A DNA stretch of 64,000 nucleotides, from the NCBI RefSeq assembly GCF_002117485.1, contig NZ_CP021030.1, positions 313,001 to 377,000 on the forward strand. The letters are read 5' to 3'. Position numbers and translations under genes: made by a program. The notes under the pieces are model-generated. The model saw only the letters and a list, made by a program, of their open reading frames with translations. It ran no database searches and was not told the DNA's origin. Of this stretch, positions 37,875 to 47,442 are shown one piece after another. Origin of the DNA: Rhizobium sp. NXC14 (GTDB taxonomy: Bacteria > Pseudomonadota > Alphaproteobacteria > Rhizobiales > Rhizobiaceae). How positions within the stretch are numbered: position 1 is the stretch's first letter; each line of letters opens with the position of its first letter.

Positions 37875-39449
37875 TCAGCTCAGCATCCAGGCAATATAGA
37901 GGAGCGTCAATGCAATCACCCAGAGCGCGATCCTGGCCGAGCGGTTGTGCCGCGCCTCGGCCTTGCCGATCGCCTCGGCCGTCTGGTCGTCGAAACGCAG
38001 GCCGTGTTCGCTCATATGCAGCAGCTGATGGTGGAATTTCTCGGTTTTCGCCGCGATCTCGGGCGCGGCTTCGGCGAGCTTGACCGCCGCCTTCAGCCCG
38101 TCCTTGAGGTCGGTGACGATCCGTTTCGGGCCGAGATTGGTGCGGATCCAGTCGCCGACGACAGGCTCGGAGGCCTTCCACATATTGAAGCGCGGGTTGA
38201 GCATGCGCGACACACCTTCGACCACGACCATGGTCTTCTGCAGCATCACCAGTTCCGGCCGTGTTGCCATGTCGAACAGTTCGGTCACTTCGAACAGCAG
38301 CGTCAGGAGCTTGCCCATCGAGATCGTCTCGGCCGGCTGCCCGTGGATCGGCTCGCCGATTGCCCGGATCGCCTGGGCGAAGCTTTCGACATTGTGGTGG
38401 CCGGGCACGTAGCCGGCCTCGAAATGCACCTCGGCGACACGGATGTAATCGCGGGTGATGAAGCCATAGAGGATCTCGGCGAGGAACCGTCGCTCCTTTT
38501 TGCCGAGCCGCCCGACAATGCCCATGTCGACGGCGACGATCATGCCGCCGGCATCGACGAAGAGATTGCCGGGATGCATGTCAGCATGGAAGAAACCGTC
38601 GCGCAGCGTGTGGCGCAGGAAGGACTGGATCAGCGTGTCGGCGAGCAGGTTGAGATCATGGCCGGCCGCGCGCAGCCCCTCGACATCGGACATTCTCGTG
38701 CCGTCGATCCACTCCATGGTGATGACGTCGCGGCCGGTGCGCTCCCAGTCGACCTTCGGCACTCGAAAGCCGGGATCGCTGTCGGTGTTTTCAGCAATCT
38801 CCGAAAGCGCTGCCGCCTCAAGGCGAAGATCCATCTCCACCTTCGTCGTCTGTTCCAGCGTCTTCGTCACCTCGACGGGCCGCAGCCGCCGGCTGGACGG
38901 CATGAAGCGCTCCTGCATATGGGCGACCAGGTACATTGCCTCGATGTCATGGACAAAACGCTGGCGAACGCCGGGCCGCACGATCTTGACGGCGACCTTC
39001 CTTCGGCCTTCTGCCGTTTCGACTTCGGCCGGATGCACCTGCGCGATGGAGGCTGCGGCGATCGGCTCGCCGAAGCTCGCATAGAGTTCGTCGACCGGCC
39101 GCCCGAGCGATCCTTCGATATTCGCCTTGGCGGCCGCCGAGGGAAAGAAGGCCATCCGGTCCTGCAGCTGCGACAGGTCGTTGGCGAATTCGACGCCGAC
39201 GACGTCAGGCCGCGTCGCCAGGAACTGACCGATCTTGACATAGGAGGGGCCGAGCCGCTCGACCGCCTGTGCCAGCCGATCGCTGCGCTTCTGATACCGC
39301 GCCCTGCCGCGCTCGAAAATCGTAACGAAGGATTTAGCAAGCGCGACCGAAGGCGGCAGTCCTTCGGACGGCAGGGCCGACACGACACCCTCACGCACGA
39401 GCACCCAGCCGACGCGCCAAAGGCGAAAATAGGCTCCGAAAGTGCTCAT
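37875..39449 (-). CDS. ubiB: Ubiquinone biosynthesis regulatory protein kinase-like UbiB
   Basis: A 524-residue ABC1/ADCK atypical-kinase protein needed for ubiquinone synthesis at the inner membrane. Signature features are YVKIGQFLATRPDVV (the KxGQ motif), ASIAQVHPAEV in place of a Gly-rich loop, VKIVRPGV with the ATP-site Lys, FFHADMHPGNLFV (catalytic loop) and VAVDMGIVGRL (DFG-like). One or two C-terminal membrane helices follow (IALWVIALTLLYIAWML). It starts 48 bp after ubiE on the same strand, a common ubiE-ubiB arrangement. Confidence 0.94.
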   Translation of the reverse strand: MSTFGAYFRLWRVGWVLVREGVVSALPSEGLPPSVALAKSFVTIFERGRARYQKRSDRLAQAVERLGPSYVKIGQFLATRPDVVGVEFANDLSQLQDRMAFFPSAAAKANIEGSLGRPVDELYASFGEPIAAASIAQVHPAEVETAEGRRKVAVKIVRPGVRQRFVHDIEAMYLVAHMQERFMPSSRRLRPVEVTKTLEQTTKVEMDLRLEAAALSEIAENTDSDPGFRVPKVDWERTGRDVITMEWIDGTRMSDVEGLRAAGHDLNLLADTLIQSFLRHTLRDGFFHADMHPGNLFVDAGGMIVAVDMGIVGRLGKKERRFLAEILYGFITRDYIRVAEVHFEAGYVPGHHNVESFAQAIRAIGEPIHGQPAETISMGKLLTLLFEVTELFDMATRPELVMLQKTMVVVEGVSRMLNPRFNMWKASEPVVGDWIRTNLGPKRIVTDLKDGLKAAVKLAEAAPEIAAKTEKFHHQLLHMSEHGLRFDDQTAEAIGKAEARHNRSARIALWVIALTLLYIAWMLS

Positions 39450-39497
39450 GCTGAAGTGCCCCGCCGAGGGAGGTTCGTCTTTTTTTCCTTCATTCCC

Positions 39498-40274
39498 TCA
39501 GAGCTTCCAGCCGGAATGGAGCGCGGCGATGCCGCCGGTATAATTGGTATAGGTGACGCGCGAAAAGCCGGCCTGGCGGATCATCGCTGCGAAATTCTCC
39601 TGGTTCGGAAACTTGCGGATCGATTCGACCAGATACTGGTAGGGTTCGGCATCGCCGGTGATCGCCTTGCCGAATTGCGGAATGGCGTTGAACGACCAGG
39701 CATCATAGATCTTGTCGAGAAGCGGCATATCGACTTCCGAAAACTCCAGGACCAGCAGCCGTCCGCCGCGTTTCAACACGCGATAGGCCTCCGACAGCGC
39801 CTTGTCGATCCTCGGCACGTTGCGAATGCCGAAGGCGATCGTATAGGCGTCGAAGCTCGCGGCCTCGAAGGGCAGTTCCTCGGCATTCGCCTCGATGAAG
39901 GTGAGATTGTCGGAAAGCTTCTTCTTTGCCGCCCGTTCGGCGCCGACGCCGAGCATCGAGCCGTTGATATCGAGCACCGTCGCATGTGCCTGCCGACCAG
40001 AGGCCTCGATGATGCGAAAGGCGATGTCGCCCGTGCCGCCGGCAACGTCGAGCACCTTGTAGCCCGGCTCCTTGCGCGGGTTGAGCGCCGAGATCATCGC
40101 ATCTTTCCAGGCCCGGTGCATGCCCAAGGACATCACATCGTTCATGATGTCGTAGCGTTTGGCGACCTTGTGAAACACCTGGTTGACCAGACCCTGCTTC
40201 TCGCCGCCCGGCACCTCGCGGAAGCCGTAGGAGGTCTCCATGCCGCCATCGGCGGAAGTGCGGCTTTCTGACAT
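39498..40274 (-). CDS. ubiE: Demethylmenaquinone/2-methoxy-6-polyprenyl-1,4-benzoquinol methylase
   Basis: SAM-dependent C-methyltransferase of ubiquinone (and menaquinone) biosynthesis. The 258-residue product has the UbiE signature [23 protein letters not shown] motif [14 protein letters not shown], the [17 protein letters not shown] region and [20 protein letters not shown]. Length and motifs are standard. It is divergent from mutM (147-bp gap) and upstream of ubiB. Confidence 0.96.
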   Translation of the reverse strand: MSESRTSADGGMETSYGFREVPGGEKQGLVNQVFHKVAKRYDIMNDVMSLGMHRAWKDAMISALNPRKEPGYKVLDVAGGTGDIAFRIIEASGRQAHATVLDINGSMLGVGAERAAKKKLSDNLTFIEANAEELPFEAASFDAYTIAFGIRNVPRIDKALSEAYRVLKRGGRLLVLEFSEVDMPLLDKIYDAWSFNAIPQFGKAITGDAEPYQYLVESIRKFPNQENFAAMIRQAGFSRVTYTNYTGGIAALHSGWKL

Positions 40275-40421
40275 CAGGCTGCTCCGTTCCTTGAAGATCG
40301 GCGCGGCGACCGTAGCGAAAGACCGCGCGCGACGTTATCACTGGACCGCGCTCTCCGCGGCACATGGCGCTATAGCGCACATCGTCCTCGGTTGAAACAC
40401 GTTCGATAGAGATGGGTTAAG

Positions 40422-41312
40422 ATGCCGGAATTGCCAGAAGTCGAAACGGTCAAGCGCGGCCTGGCGCCGGCGATGGAAGGCGCTCTCATTGCCAGGCTGG
40501 AACTGCGGCGCAGGGATCTGCGCTTCCCCTTTCCCGATGCCTTGGCCGACAGGGTTTCCGGCCGCACCATCATCGGCCTTGGTCGCCGTGCCAAATATCT
40601 GCTGGTCGATCTCGATGATGGCAACACGCTGATTTCCCATCTCGGCATGTCCGGTTCCTTTCGCATCGAGGAGAACTCCGCCTCCGCCATGCCGGGGCAA
40701 TTCCACCACGCCCGCTCGAAGGATGAGAAACACGATCACGTCGTTTTTCATCTGCAGGGACCGGGCGGCTCTTGCCGCGTCATCTACAACGACCCGCGCC
40801 GTTTCGGCTTCATGGATATGGTCGGACGCGCCGATCTCGCCGCCCATCCCTTCTTCCGCGATCTCGGCCCGGAGCCGACGGGAAACGAACTCGGCGCCGC
40901 TTATCTGGCCGAACGTTTTCGCGACAAGGCGCAGCCGCTGAAGAGCGCGCTGCTCGACCAGAAGAACATTGCCGGTCTCGGCAATATTTATGTATGCGAG
41001 GCGCTGTGGCGCGCGCATTTGTCGCCGCTGCGTGCTGCCGGCACGCTGGTGACGCCGGGCGGCCGGCCGAAGCATGAGCTCGCCCTGCTGGTCGCCTCGA
41101 TCCGCGACGTCATCGCCGATGCAATCGCCGCCGGCGGATCGTCGCTGCGAGACCATATCCAGGCCGACGGATCGCTCGGCTATTTCCAGCATTCCTTCTC
41201 CGTCTATGATCGCGAAGGTGAGGCTTGCGGCACGCCCGGCTGCGGCGCTACGGTCGCCCGGATCGTGCAGGCGGGCCGCTCCACCTTCTATTGCGCCGCC
41301 TGTCAGAAGTAA
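40422..41312 (+). CDS. mutM: Formamidopyrimidine-DNA glycosylase
   Basis: Bifunctional base-excision repair glycosylase/AP lyase that removes 8-oxoguanine and formamidopyrimidines. The mature N-terminus Pro2-Glu3 ([14 protein letters not shown]) carries the catalytic proline and glutamate. Also visible are the beta-hairpin LGRRAKYL with its catalytic Lys, the ligand stretch SHLGMSGSF, the H2TH region and a C-terminal zinc finger (CGTPGCG to [10 protein letters not shown]). The 296-residue length is normal. The enoyl-CoA hydratase gene begins 23 bp after the stop and is probably cotranscribed. Confidence 0.96.
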   Translation: MPELPEVETVKRGLAPAMEGALIARLELRRRDLRFPFPDALADRVSGRTIIGLGRRAKYLLVDLDDGNTLISHLGMSGSFRIEENSASAMPGQFHHARSKDEKHDHVVFHLQGPGGSCRVIYNDPRRFGFMDMVGRADLAAHPFFRDLGPEPTGNELGAAYLAERFRDKAQPLKSALLDQKNIAGLGNIYVCEALWRAHLSPLRAAGTLVTPGGRPKHELALLVASIRDVIADAIAAGGSSLRDHIQADGSLGYFQHSFSVYDREGEACGTPGCGATVARIVQAGRSTFYCAACQK

Positions 41313-41335
41313 CAGTGAGAAACCGGGAGAACAGC

Positions 41336-42109
41336 ATGGCTTACGAGACCTTGATCGTCGAAACCCGAGGCACTGTCGGCCTCGTCACGCTGAACCGCCC
41401 GCAGGCGCTGAACGCGCTGAACTCCACCGTGCTGAGGGAACTGAAGCAGGCCTATGCCGCTTTCCATGAAGACGATGCCGTCGGTGCGATCGTGCTCACC
41501 GGCTCCGAACGCGCCTTTGCCGCCGGCGCCGACATCAAGGAGATGCAGTCGCTTCAGTTCGCCGATATCTATAAGAGTGATTTCATCAGCGGCTGGGATG
41601 ACGTCGCCAAGGCACGCAAGCCGGTGATTGCTGCCGTCAGCGGTTTTGCCCTCGGCGGTGGCTGCGAACTCGCCATGATGTGCGATTTCATTATCGCCTC
41701 GGAGACCGCGAAGTTCGGCCAGCCGGAAATCACCCTTGGCGTCATTCCCGGCATGGGCGGCTCGCAGCGGCTGACGCGCGCCGTCGGCAAGGCGAAGGCC
41801 ATGGACCTGATCCTGACCGGCCGCGTGATGGATGCGGCCGAGGCGGAACGATCCGGACTCGTTTCGCGTGTGGTGGCGCCCGAGCGTCTCATCGACGAGG
41901 CTTTGGCCGCAGCCGAAAAGATCGCCTCGCTTTCACAGCCCTCGGTCATGATGGCCAAGGAGGCGGTCAACCGCGCCTTCGAGACGACGCTGGAGGAAGG
42001 GTTGCGGTTCGAACGCCGCCTGTTTCATAGTCTCTTTGCCACGGACGATCAGAAAGAAGGCATGGCCGCCTTCATCGAGAAGCGCAAACCTGCCTTCAAG
42101 CACCGTTGA
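41336..42109 (+). CDS. Enoyl-CoA hydratase
   Basis: A 257-residue crotonase-fold enzyme that hydrates 2-enoyl-CoA in fatty-acid beta-oxidation. It begins [20 protein letters not shown] and has the CoA/oxyanion motifs [12 protein letters not shown] and [19 protein letters not shown], the catalytic Glu in [15 protein letters not shown], and the C-terminal [14 protein letters not shown]. The pattern matches mitochondrial-type short-chain enoyl-CoA hydratase. The ATG at 41336 has GGGAGAA upstream; the longer frame overlapping mutM is rejected. Confidence 0.93.
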   Translation: MAYETLIVETRGTVGLVTLNRPQALNALNSTVLRELKQAYAAFHEDDAVGAIVLTGSERAFAAGADIKEMQSLQFADIYKSDFISGWDDVAKARKPVIAAVSGFALGGGCELAMMCDFIIASETAKFGQPEITLGVIPGMGGSQRLTRAVGKAKAMDLILTGRVMDAAEAERSGLVSRVVAPERLIDEALAAAEKIASLSQPSVMMAKEAVNRAFETTLEEGLRFERRLFHSLFATDDQKEGMAAFIEKRKPAFKHR

Positions 42110-42151
42110 ATGCTTTTCGGCGCTTGCTGCCGGAAAGCTTGAAAATCCGCG

Positions 42152-42179
42152 TTGACGTGGGCCGGCTTTAGGGTTATAT
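42152..42179 (+). promoter_or_regulatory. Strong sigma70-type promoter of rpsT
   Basis: TTGACG (42152-42157), a 16-base spacer and TTATAT (42174-42179) form a near-consensus housekeeping promoter. The start point would be near 42186, giving an rpsT leader of about 115 bases. Confidence 0.7.
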
Positions 42180-42300
42180 GCCCGCCCACGGTTCGGAAAG
42201 CCGCTCTGGTTTTCCGCGATTGCTCCCGTATTGCTGGACTTGGTGGCCGCAGGGCCCGCGGTAATGGCGGAGTTTGTTCGAATTCTTGAGAGAGGCATCC

Positions 42301-42579
42301 ATGGCCAATACAACTTCGGCGAAAAAAGCGACCCGCAAGATCGCCCGCCGTACCGACGTCAATAAGGCTCGTCGCTCGCGCGTGCGTACTTTCGTTCGCC
42401 AGGTCGAAGAGGCCATCGCATCCGGTGACGCCGACAAGGCGAAGGCAGCTTTCCTGGCTGCTCAGCCGGAACTCGCCCGCGCCGCCAGCAAGGGCGTGCT
42501 GCACTCCAACACGGCATCGCGCAAGGTCTCTCGCTTGGCCGCTCGTGTGAAGGCTCTGTCGGTCTCCACGACCGCGTAA
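42301..42579 (+). CDS. rpsT: 30S ribosomal protein S20
   Basis: A 92-residue basic protein starting [18 protein letters not shown], the S20 signature, with internal repeats of Lys/Arg and the [19 protein letters not shown] motif. It binds 16S rRNA early in 30S assembly. The ATG at 42301 has a GAGAGAGG site upstream; the in-frame TTG at 42274 is not used. A strong promoter lies upstream and a clear terminator 30 bp downstream, so it forms a monocistronic unit. Confidence 0.97.
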   Translation: MANTTSAKKATRKIARRTDVNKARRSRVRTFVRQVEEAIASGDADKAKAAFLAAQPELARAASKGVLHSNTASRKVSRLAARVKALSVSTTA

Positions 42580-42609
42580 TAATCCATTAACGACCTCCTC
42601 GTTATGATT

Positions 42610-42635
42610 AGCCCGGTAATTTTACCGGGCTTTTT
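42610..42635 (+). terminator. Rho-independent terminator of rpsT
   Basis: AGCCCGGTAA (42610-42619) and TTACCGGGCT (42622-42631) form a perfect 10-bp stem with a 2-base spacer, followed by TTTT. It lies 30 bp past the rpsT stop. Confidence 0.95.
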
Positions 42636-42943
42636 CGATTCCGCCGAACAACCTCTGCATGGTAAATCTCACGACTGTTTCGTGTCAGTGCCATGACATG
42701 AAAAATACTTTAAAAACAAGTACTTGCGCAAGGATGCTTTCCCGTTGCGCGACTCTGGCCGAACCTTTGCGGATCACGGACGAGTCAAGAAGATTTTTAT
42801 TTTTTTTCTTTCTTTGCGTGTCAAAATAGCCCGAATGGGGAATCTCTTTGATTCAACTGCGATTCTTTTTTGACGCTGGCGTGACGCCCGAAAAGGGCGG
42901 CCGGAGTCAATGGCCGCATCTTAATTTTGCGTAAAATTCATCG

Positions 42944-42972
42944 TTGATCTTGCCATTTGATCCTGCCTAAAT
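42944..42972 (+). promoter_or_regulatory. Candidate promoter of the rpsT-dnaA intergenic RNA
   Basis: TTGATC (42944-42949), a 17-base spacer and CTAAAT (42967-42972) make a fair sigma70 promoter with a predicted start near 42979. Confidence 0.5.
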
Positions 42973-42978
42973 GGCGTC

Positions 42979-43083
42979 CAACAGAGGGCGCGGACATCAC
43001 CTGCAGAGTTCGGTCTTAACTGCCACGTCGGCAGGGCGATGAATTTGTGCCATCTGTTACGGAGCCTTGCGCTTCCGTTTTTT
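42979..43083 (+). ncRNA. Candidate small RNA between rpsT and dnaA
   Basis: A stretch of about 105 nt is bounded by a promoter (42944-42972) and a terminator. The terminator stem is ACGGAGC (43059-43065) with GC-T-TCCGT (43071-43078, one bulged T), ending in TTTTTT. An internal hairpin CTGCC-ACGTC-GGCAG is at 43020-43034. No ORF with an RBS is present. Size, stem-loop pattern and position beside a cell-cycle gene recall rhizobial trans-acting sRNAs such as the S. meliloti EcpR1 type; that link is only a hypothesis. Alternatively it could be an attenuated dnaA leader. Confidence 0.5.
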
Positions 43084-43417
43084 CAAGCACTTGACGGATT
43101 TGGGCCGTAACGTGGCTGTTACGGGGCAGGGATGTTTTGTGCCTATGGCAAGCACACGTTTAACGTGAGGCTGCCGGATAGGGATAGTAATATTGCGTTC
43201 GGGCTGGTCGGCCGAAAACGAGGATTGACCGACAGCCTGGCACGGAAAGCCGATGAAGGCGCCGCATGAATGCGGTACCTGCAACGGGCTTCTGTGTCGT
43301 GTTTGAGTGAACCGGCAGGCGAGTGGCTTCATGAGGATGCCGCCAGCCCGTCAAAGCGGGGAATGATCGGGCGGCTGTTTTAGCGGAGGCCGCCCGGTGG
43401 AATTGAAAGGCGGCATT

Positions 43418-44968
43418 ATGCAGATGAATACGATGATGGCAGGCGGGCTCGACAATGGAGATGCGGCACCGCAAGCGTTCGGCTCCATGCGCCAGGAAGT
43501 GGGGGAAGCTAAGGCGGAAATGAAGCAGAGCATTTTGTTTGAGCGCGTCAGCGCGCGCTTGAAGGCCCAGGTCGGTCCTGACGTCTATGCCAGCTGGTTT
43601 GCCAGGTTGAAGCTGCATTCGGTCTCGAAGAGCGTTGTTCGCCTTTCGGTTCCCACGACCTTCCTGAAGTCGTGGATCAACAATCGTTATCTCGATCTCA
43701 TCACCGGTCTGTTCCAGGCCGAAGACCCGGAAATCCTGAAAGTCGAAATCCTGGTGCGCACCGCAACGCGCAGCGGCATGAAGGCCGTCGACGAGGTGGT
43801 TCAGCCCGAGCCGGCTGCTCCCGCGCAGATGCGTCGTCCGCCGAGCGCCCAGCCGGCCGGTCAGGCTGTCCAGCAGGCAGTTTCGGCCGTTGCCGCCGCA
43901 AGGCCAGCAAGCCTCGGTACCCCGCTGTTCGGCTCGCCGCTCGACAGCCGTTTCACCTTCGATACCTTCGTGGAAGGCAGCTCGAACCGCGTCGCGCTTG
44001 CGGCTGCCAAGACGATCGCGGAAGTCGGCTCCGGCGCCGTACGGTTCAATCCGCTCTTTGTCCATTCGACGGTCGGGCTCGGCAAGACTCATCTCTTGCA
44101 GGCGATCGCCAATGCGGCGGTCCAGAACCCGCGGGCCCTGCGTGTCGTCTATCTGACGGCCGAATATTTCATGTGGCGCTTCGCCACGGCAATCCGCGAC
44201 AATGATGCGCTGACGCTGAAAGACTCGTTGCGCAACATCGACCTCTTGATCATCGACGACATGCAGTTCCTGCAGGGCAAGATGATCCAGCATGAATTCT
44301 GCCATCTTCTGAATATGCTGCTCGACAGCGCCAAGCAGGTCGTCGTCGCCGCCGACCGCGCTCCATGGGAGCTGGAGTCGCTCGATCCGCGCGTCCGCTC
44401 GCGCCTGCAGGGCGGCGTTGCCATCGAACTCGACGCGCCGGATTATGAAATGCGGCTCGAAATCCTCAAGCGGCGCCTGGCCGCGGCCCGGCTCGAGGAC
44501 CCCTCTCTCGAAATTCCCGCAGACCTCCTGCAGCATGTCGCCCGCAATATCACGGCCAGCGGCCGGGAACTCGAAGGCGCCTTCAACCAGCTGATCTTCC
44601 GCCGCTCCTTCGAGCCGAACCTGTCGATCGAGCGCGTCGACGAATTGCTCGCCCATCTCGTCGGTTCGGGCGAACCGCGCCGTGTACGCATCGAGGATAT
44701 CCAGCGCATCGTCGCCAGGCATTACAACGTCTCGCGCCAGGAACTGGTCTCCAATCGGCGCACCCGCGTCATTGTCAAGCCGCGCCAGATCGCCATGTAT
44801 CTGTCGAAGACGCTGACGCCGCGCTCCTTTCCGGAAATCGGCCGCCGCTTCGGCGGGCGCGATCACACGACCGTGCTGCATGCTGTGCGCAAGATCGAGG
44901 AGCTGATATCAGGTGACACCAAGCTTTCGCATGAAATCGAGCTGCTGAAGCGGCTGATCAACGAGTAG
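43418..44968 (+). CDS. dnaA: Chromosomal replication initiator protein DnaA
   Basis: AAA+ initiator that binds DnaA boxes and opens the origin. Domain I runs from about residue 35 ([24 protein letters not shown], split at the helix), domain II is a Pro/Ala-rich linker, domain III has Walker [15 protein letters not shown] and Walker [13 protein letters not shown], and domain IV ends with [19 protein letters not shown], the DnaA-box-binding signature. The start is uncertain: ATG 43418 (GAAAGG site) gives 516 residues, GTG 43397 (GGAGG site) gives 523, and an internal ATG (MKQSIL) gives 482. A terminator follows the stop. Confidence 0.95.
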   Translation: MQMNTMMAGGLDNGDAAPQAFGSMRQEVGEAKAEMKQSILFERVSARLKAQVGPDVYASWFARLKLHSVSKSVVRLSVPTTFLKSWINNRYLDLITGLFQAEDPEILKVEILVRTATRSGMKAVDEVVQPEPAAPAQMRRPPSAQPAGQAVQQAVSAVAAARPASLGTPLFGSPLDSRFTFDTFVEGSSNRVALAAAKTIAEVGSGAVRFNPLFVHSTVGLGKTHLLQAIANAAVQNPRALRVVYLTAEYFMWRFATAIRDNDALTLKDSLRNIDLLIIDDMQFLQGKMIQHEFCHLLNMLLDSAKQVVVAADRAPWELESLDPRVRSRLQGGVAIELDAPDYEMRLEILKRRLAAARLEDPSLEIPADLLQHVARNITASGRELEGAFNQLIFRRSFEPNLSIERVDELLAHLVGSGEPRRVRIEDIQRIVARHYNVSRQELVSNRRTRVIVKPRQIAMYLSKTLTPRSFPEIGRRFGGRDHTTVLHAVRKIEELISGDTKLSHEIELLKRLINE

Positions 44969-44992
44969 TCGGCGGACCTGTCGGGAAATTTG

Positions 44993-45019
44993 ACGGCTGG
45001 AAGCGATTCCAGCCGTTTT
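44993..45019 (+). terminator. Rho-independent terminator of dnaA
   Basis: ACGGCTGGAA (44993-45002) and TTCCAGCCGT (45007-45016) form a perfect 10-bp stem with a GCGA loop, followed by a T-rich tail (TTTCCTTT), 24 bp after the dnaA stop. Confidence 0.93.
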
Positions 45020-45091
45020 CCTTTATAAGCTTTTTATTCTATATCTCCCCGCGTCCAAGAAGAGCGCCGAACGGCGCATGGGAGGGAATGA

Positions 45092-46174
45092 ATGAGTTTC
45101 GAAAAGATCGCCGTTCTCGGCCTCGGCAAGGTCGGGCGGCTGGCGGCAACGCTGTTGCATGAAGGCGGCTTCAAGGTCATTGGTGTCGACGCGCAGCTGC
45201 CCCTGGGCGAGCTGCCCTTTACATGCCGCGCAGGCGACATATCCGATCCGCAGGTGATCGGCGAACTGCTCTCGAACGTTGAGGCGGTGCTGTCTTGCCT
45301 GCCCTATCACCTGAACATCGAGCTGGCTCGCGCTGCCCATCTTGCCGGCATTCATTACTTCGATCTTACGGAAGACGTCCCAACCACCAATTTCATCATC
45401 GAACTGTCGAAGACCGCCCGCGGACTGATGGCGCCGCAATGCGGCCTGGCGCCCGGTTTCGTCGGCATCGTCGGCGCAAGCCTGGCCGACGGCTTCGATC
45501 GCTGCCGATCGATCCGCATGCGCGTCGGCGCCCTGCCGCAGCATCCCACGGGTCTTCTCGGCTATGCCTTCAACTGGTCGCCGGAAGGCGTCGTCAACGA
45601 ATATCTGAATGATTGCGAGGTCATCGAAGCCGGCGTGCGCAAGCTCGTCTCGCCGATGGAGTGGCACGAGACCATCTATGTCGGTGGTGTCAAGCTCGAA
45701 GCCTTCACGACATCGGGCGGCCTCGGCACCATGTGCGACACCATGCTCGGCACGGTTGACAATCTCGACTACAAGACCATGCGTTATCCCGGCCATATGG
45801 AGCTGATGAACTTCTTCTTCCATGAGCTCTTGATGCGCGACAAGCGCAAGCTCGCCGGCGAGATCCTGACCAATGCCAAGCCGCCTGTCGAAGACGATGT
45901 CGTCTACGTGCACGTGGCCGCGGAAGGCACGGAGAACGGCAGCCTGCGTCGCAAGGAATTCGTGCGCGCTTATTACCCGATCGAGATCGCCGGCGCCCGC
46001 CGCACAGCGATCGCCTGGACGACGTCGGCCTCGGTCGTCGCCGTCATCGAGATGGTCCGCGATGGTCTCTTGCCGGCGGCCGGTTTCCTGCACCAGGAAC
46101 ACATTCCGCTGGAGATGTTCCTGAAGACGCCGACCGGCAGCCTCTTCAAGGCAGGCGCCACCAGCCACGGCTGA
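45092..46174 (+). CDS. Saccharopine dehydrogenase-family oxidoreductase
   Basis: A 360-residue protein with an N-terminal Rossmann domain (KIAVLGLGKVGRLAATLL, dinucleotide loop GxGxxG) and a saccharopine-dehydrogenase-like C-terminal domain (YFDLTEDVPTTNFI, CGLAPGFVGIVGASLADGF, YPGHMELMNFF). The family includes saccharopine reductases and carboxynorspermidine-type enzymes, so the substrate cannot be read from sequence. A GGGAGGGAATGA site overlaps the start. It stands alone between dnaA and the convergent hemW. Confidence 0.85.
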   Translation: MSFEKIAVLGLGKVGRLAATLLHEGGFKVIGVDAQLPLGELPFTCRAGDISDPQVIGELLSNVEAVLSCLPYHLNIELARAAHLAGIHYFDLTEDVPTTNFIIELSKTARGLMAPQCGLAPGFVGIVGASLADGFDRCRSIRMRVGALPQHPTGLLGYAFNWSPEGVVNEYLNDCEVIEAGVRKLVSPMEWHETIYVGGVKLEAFTTSGGLGTMCDTMLGTVDNLDYKTMRYPGHMELMNFFFHELLMRDKRKLAGEILTNAKPPVEDDVVYVHVAAEGTENGSLRRKEFVRAYYPIEIAGARRTAIAWTTSASVVAVIEMVRDGLLPAAGFLHQEHIPLEMFLKTPTGSLFKAGATSHG

Positions 46175-46230
46175 GAAGATTTTTCGGCGCGGGCAGCGAT
46201 ATCGTTACCGCGCCGGAACTCTTATGGGTG

Positions 46231-47433
46231 TCAGCAGGCGAGATCGGCGACGACGGAATCGAGGATCAGCATGCCCGATGGCGTGCAGCGCAGCCGCGAA
46301 TTGCCGATCCGCTCGACGAATTTATGTTCGAGCAGGAATTCCTCGCGTTTCGGGTCGAGCTCACGGCCCGAAAGCTGCTGCCAGCGGGCGAGATCGACGC
46401 CTTCCCTGAGCCGCAGTCCCATCAGCAGCAGTTCGTCCGACTGTTCCTCGAAACCGAGCCGCTCCTCATCGAGAATGCCGTGGCCGTCGCGCTCGACCAT
46501 CTCGAGCCAGGCTTCCGGCTTGCGCTCGGTCGCCGTCGCGAGCTTCTCATGCCCACGCGTCAGGCGGCCGTGCGCGCCCGGACCGATGCCGGCATAGTCG
46601 CCGTAACGCCAATAGGTCAGGTTATGGCGGCTTTCGGCACCCGGCCGGGCATGATTGGAAACCTCGTAGGCGGGCATGCCCTCACGCGCCGTGATCTCCT
46701 GCGTCGCCTCGTAGAGCAGGGCCGATTGCTCGCCGTCCGGCACGATCAGCTTGCCTGATTTGTGCAGGCCGAAGAAGGGCGTGCCTTCCTCGATGGTCAG
46801 CTGATAGAGCGACAGATGGTCGACCGCATAGGAGATCGCTTCCTTCAGTTCCTTCTCCCATTCCTCGACCGTCTGGTCCGGCCGGGCATAGATGAGGTCG
46901 AAGGACATGCGCGGGAAGATCTCGCGCGCCAGCCGGATCGCCTTCAGCGCGTCGGCGACGTCATGCAGCCGGCCGAGGAATTTCAGATCGCGGTCGTTCA
47001 GCGCCTGTACGCCGAGCGAGACACGGTTGACGCCGGCCGCGCGGTAGCCGCGGAACCGTTCGGCCTCGACGCTCGACGGATTGGCTTCCATGGTGATTTC
47101 GATGCCGGCGGGCACATGCCAGTGCCGCGCGATGCCGTCGAGAATGGCATCGACCGTTTTCGGCTTCATCAGCGATGGCGTGCCGCCGCCGAGGAAGATG
47201 CTCGTCACCGTCTTCGGCCCGCTCATTGCCCGAACTGCCGCCATCTCCTTCAGAAAGGCCGATGCAAAGCGCTCCTGGTCCACCGGCTGATGGCGTACAT
47301 GGCTGTTGAAGTCGCAATAGGGACACTTCGCCGCGCAGAAGGGCCAATGCACATAGACGCCGAAGCCGGGCTCGCCGGTATCGGGCAGCAGCGCGGCGTC
47401 GCGCGAGAGGCTTGGCGTATCGAAATTGCCCAC
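46231..47433 (-). CDS. hemW: Radical SAM protein HemW (heme chaperone, formerly HemN-like)
   Basis: A 400-residue radical SAM enzyme with the cluster motif Cys-x3-Cys-x2-Cys in YVHWPFCAAKCPYCDFNSH, then IFLGGGTPSLM, NRVSLGVQALND, FDLIYARPDQT and a C-terminal winged domain (LLMGLRLREGVD). HemW inserts heme into respiratory enzymes; it lacks the extra features of true coproporphyrinogen dehydrogenase HemN. It starts 9 bp after the rdgB stop, giving the tight minus-strand chain rph-VOC-rdgB-hemW. Confidence 0.93.
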   Translation of the reverse strand: MGNFDTPSLSRDAALLPDTGEPGFGVYVHWPFCAAKCPYCDFNSHVRHQPVDQERFASAFLKEMAAVRAMSGPKTVTSIFLGGGTPSLMKPKTVDAILDGIARHWHVPAGIEITMEANPSSVEAERFRGYRAAGVNRVSLGVQALNDRDLKFLGRLHDVADALKAIRLAREIFPRMSFDLIYARPDQTVEEWEKELKEAISYAVDHLSLYQLTIEEGTPFFGLHKSGKLIVPDGEQSALLYEATQEITAREGMPAYEVSNHARPGAESRHNLTYWRYGDYAGIGPGAHGRLTRGHEKLATATERKPEAWLEMVERDGHGILDEERLGFEEQSDELLLMGLRLREGVDLARWQQLSGRELDPKREEFLLEHKFVERIGNSRLRCTPSGMLILDSVVADLAC

Positions 47434-47442
47434 GAACAGACC

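Larger units (their letters stand above)
42580..43417. other. 838-bp rpsT-dnaA intergenic region
   Basis: This is the longest gene-free stretch of the window, with an AT-rich, pyrimidine-biased patch at about 42700-42850. It contains the rpsT terminator, a promoter-hairpin-terminator set for a candidate small RNA (about 42979-43083), and then the dnaA promoter and leader. No perfect DnaA box (TTATCCACA) was found by eye, so there is no support for calling it the chromosomal origin. Confidence 0.7.

Noticed and set aside
42580..43417. Chromosomal origin of replication upstream of dnaA
   Set aside because: AT-rich patches exist, but no clear DnaA-box cluster was found; in rhizobia the origin is not expected at dnaA.
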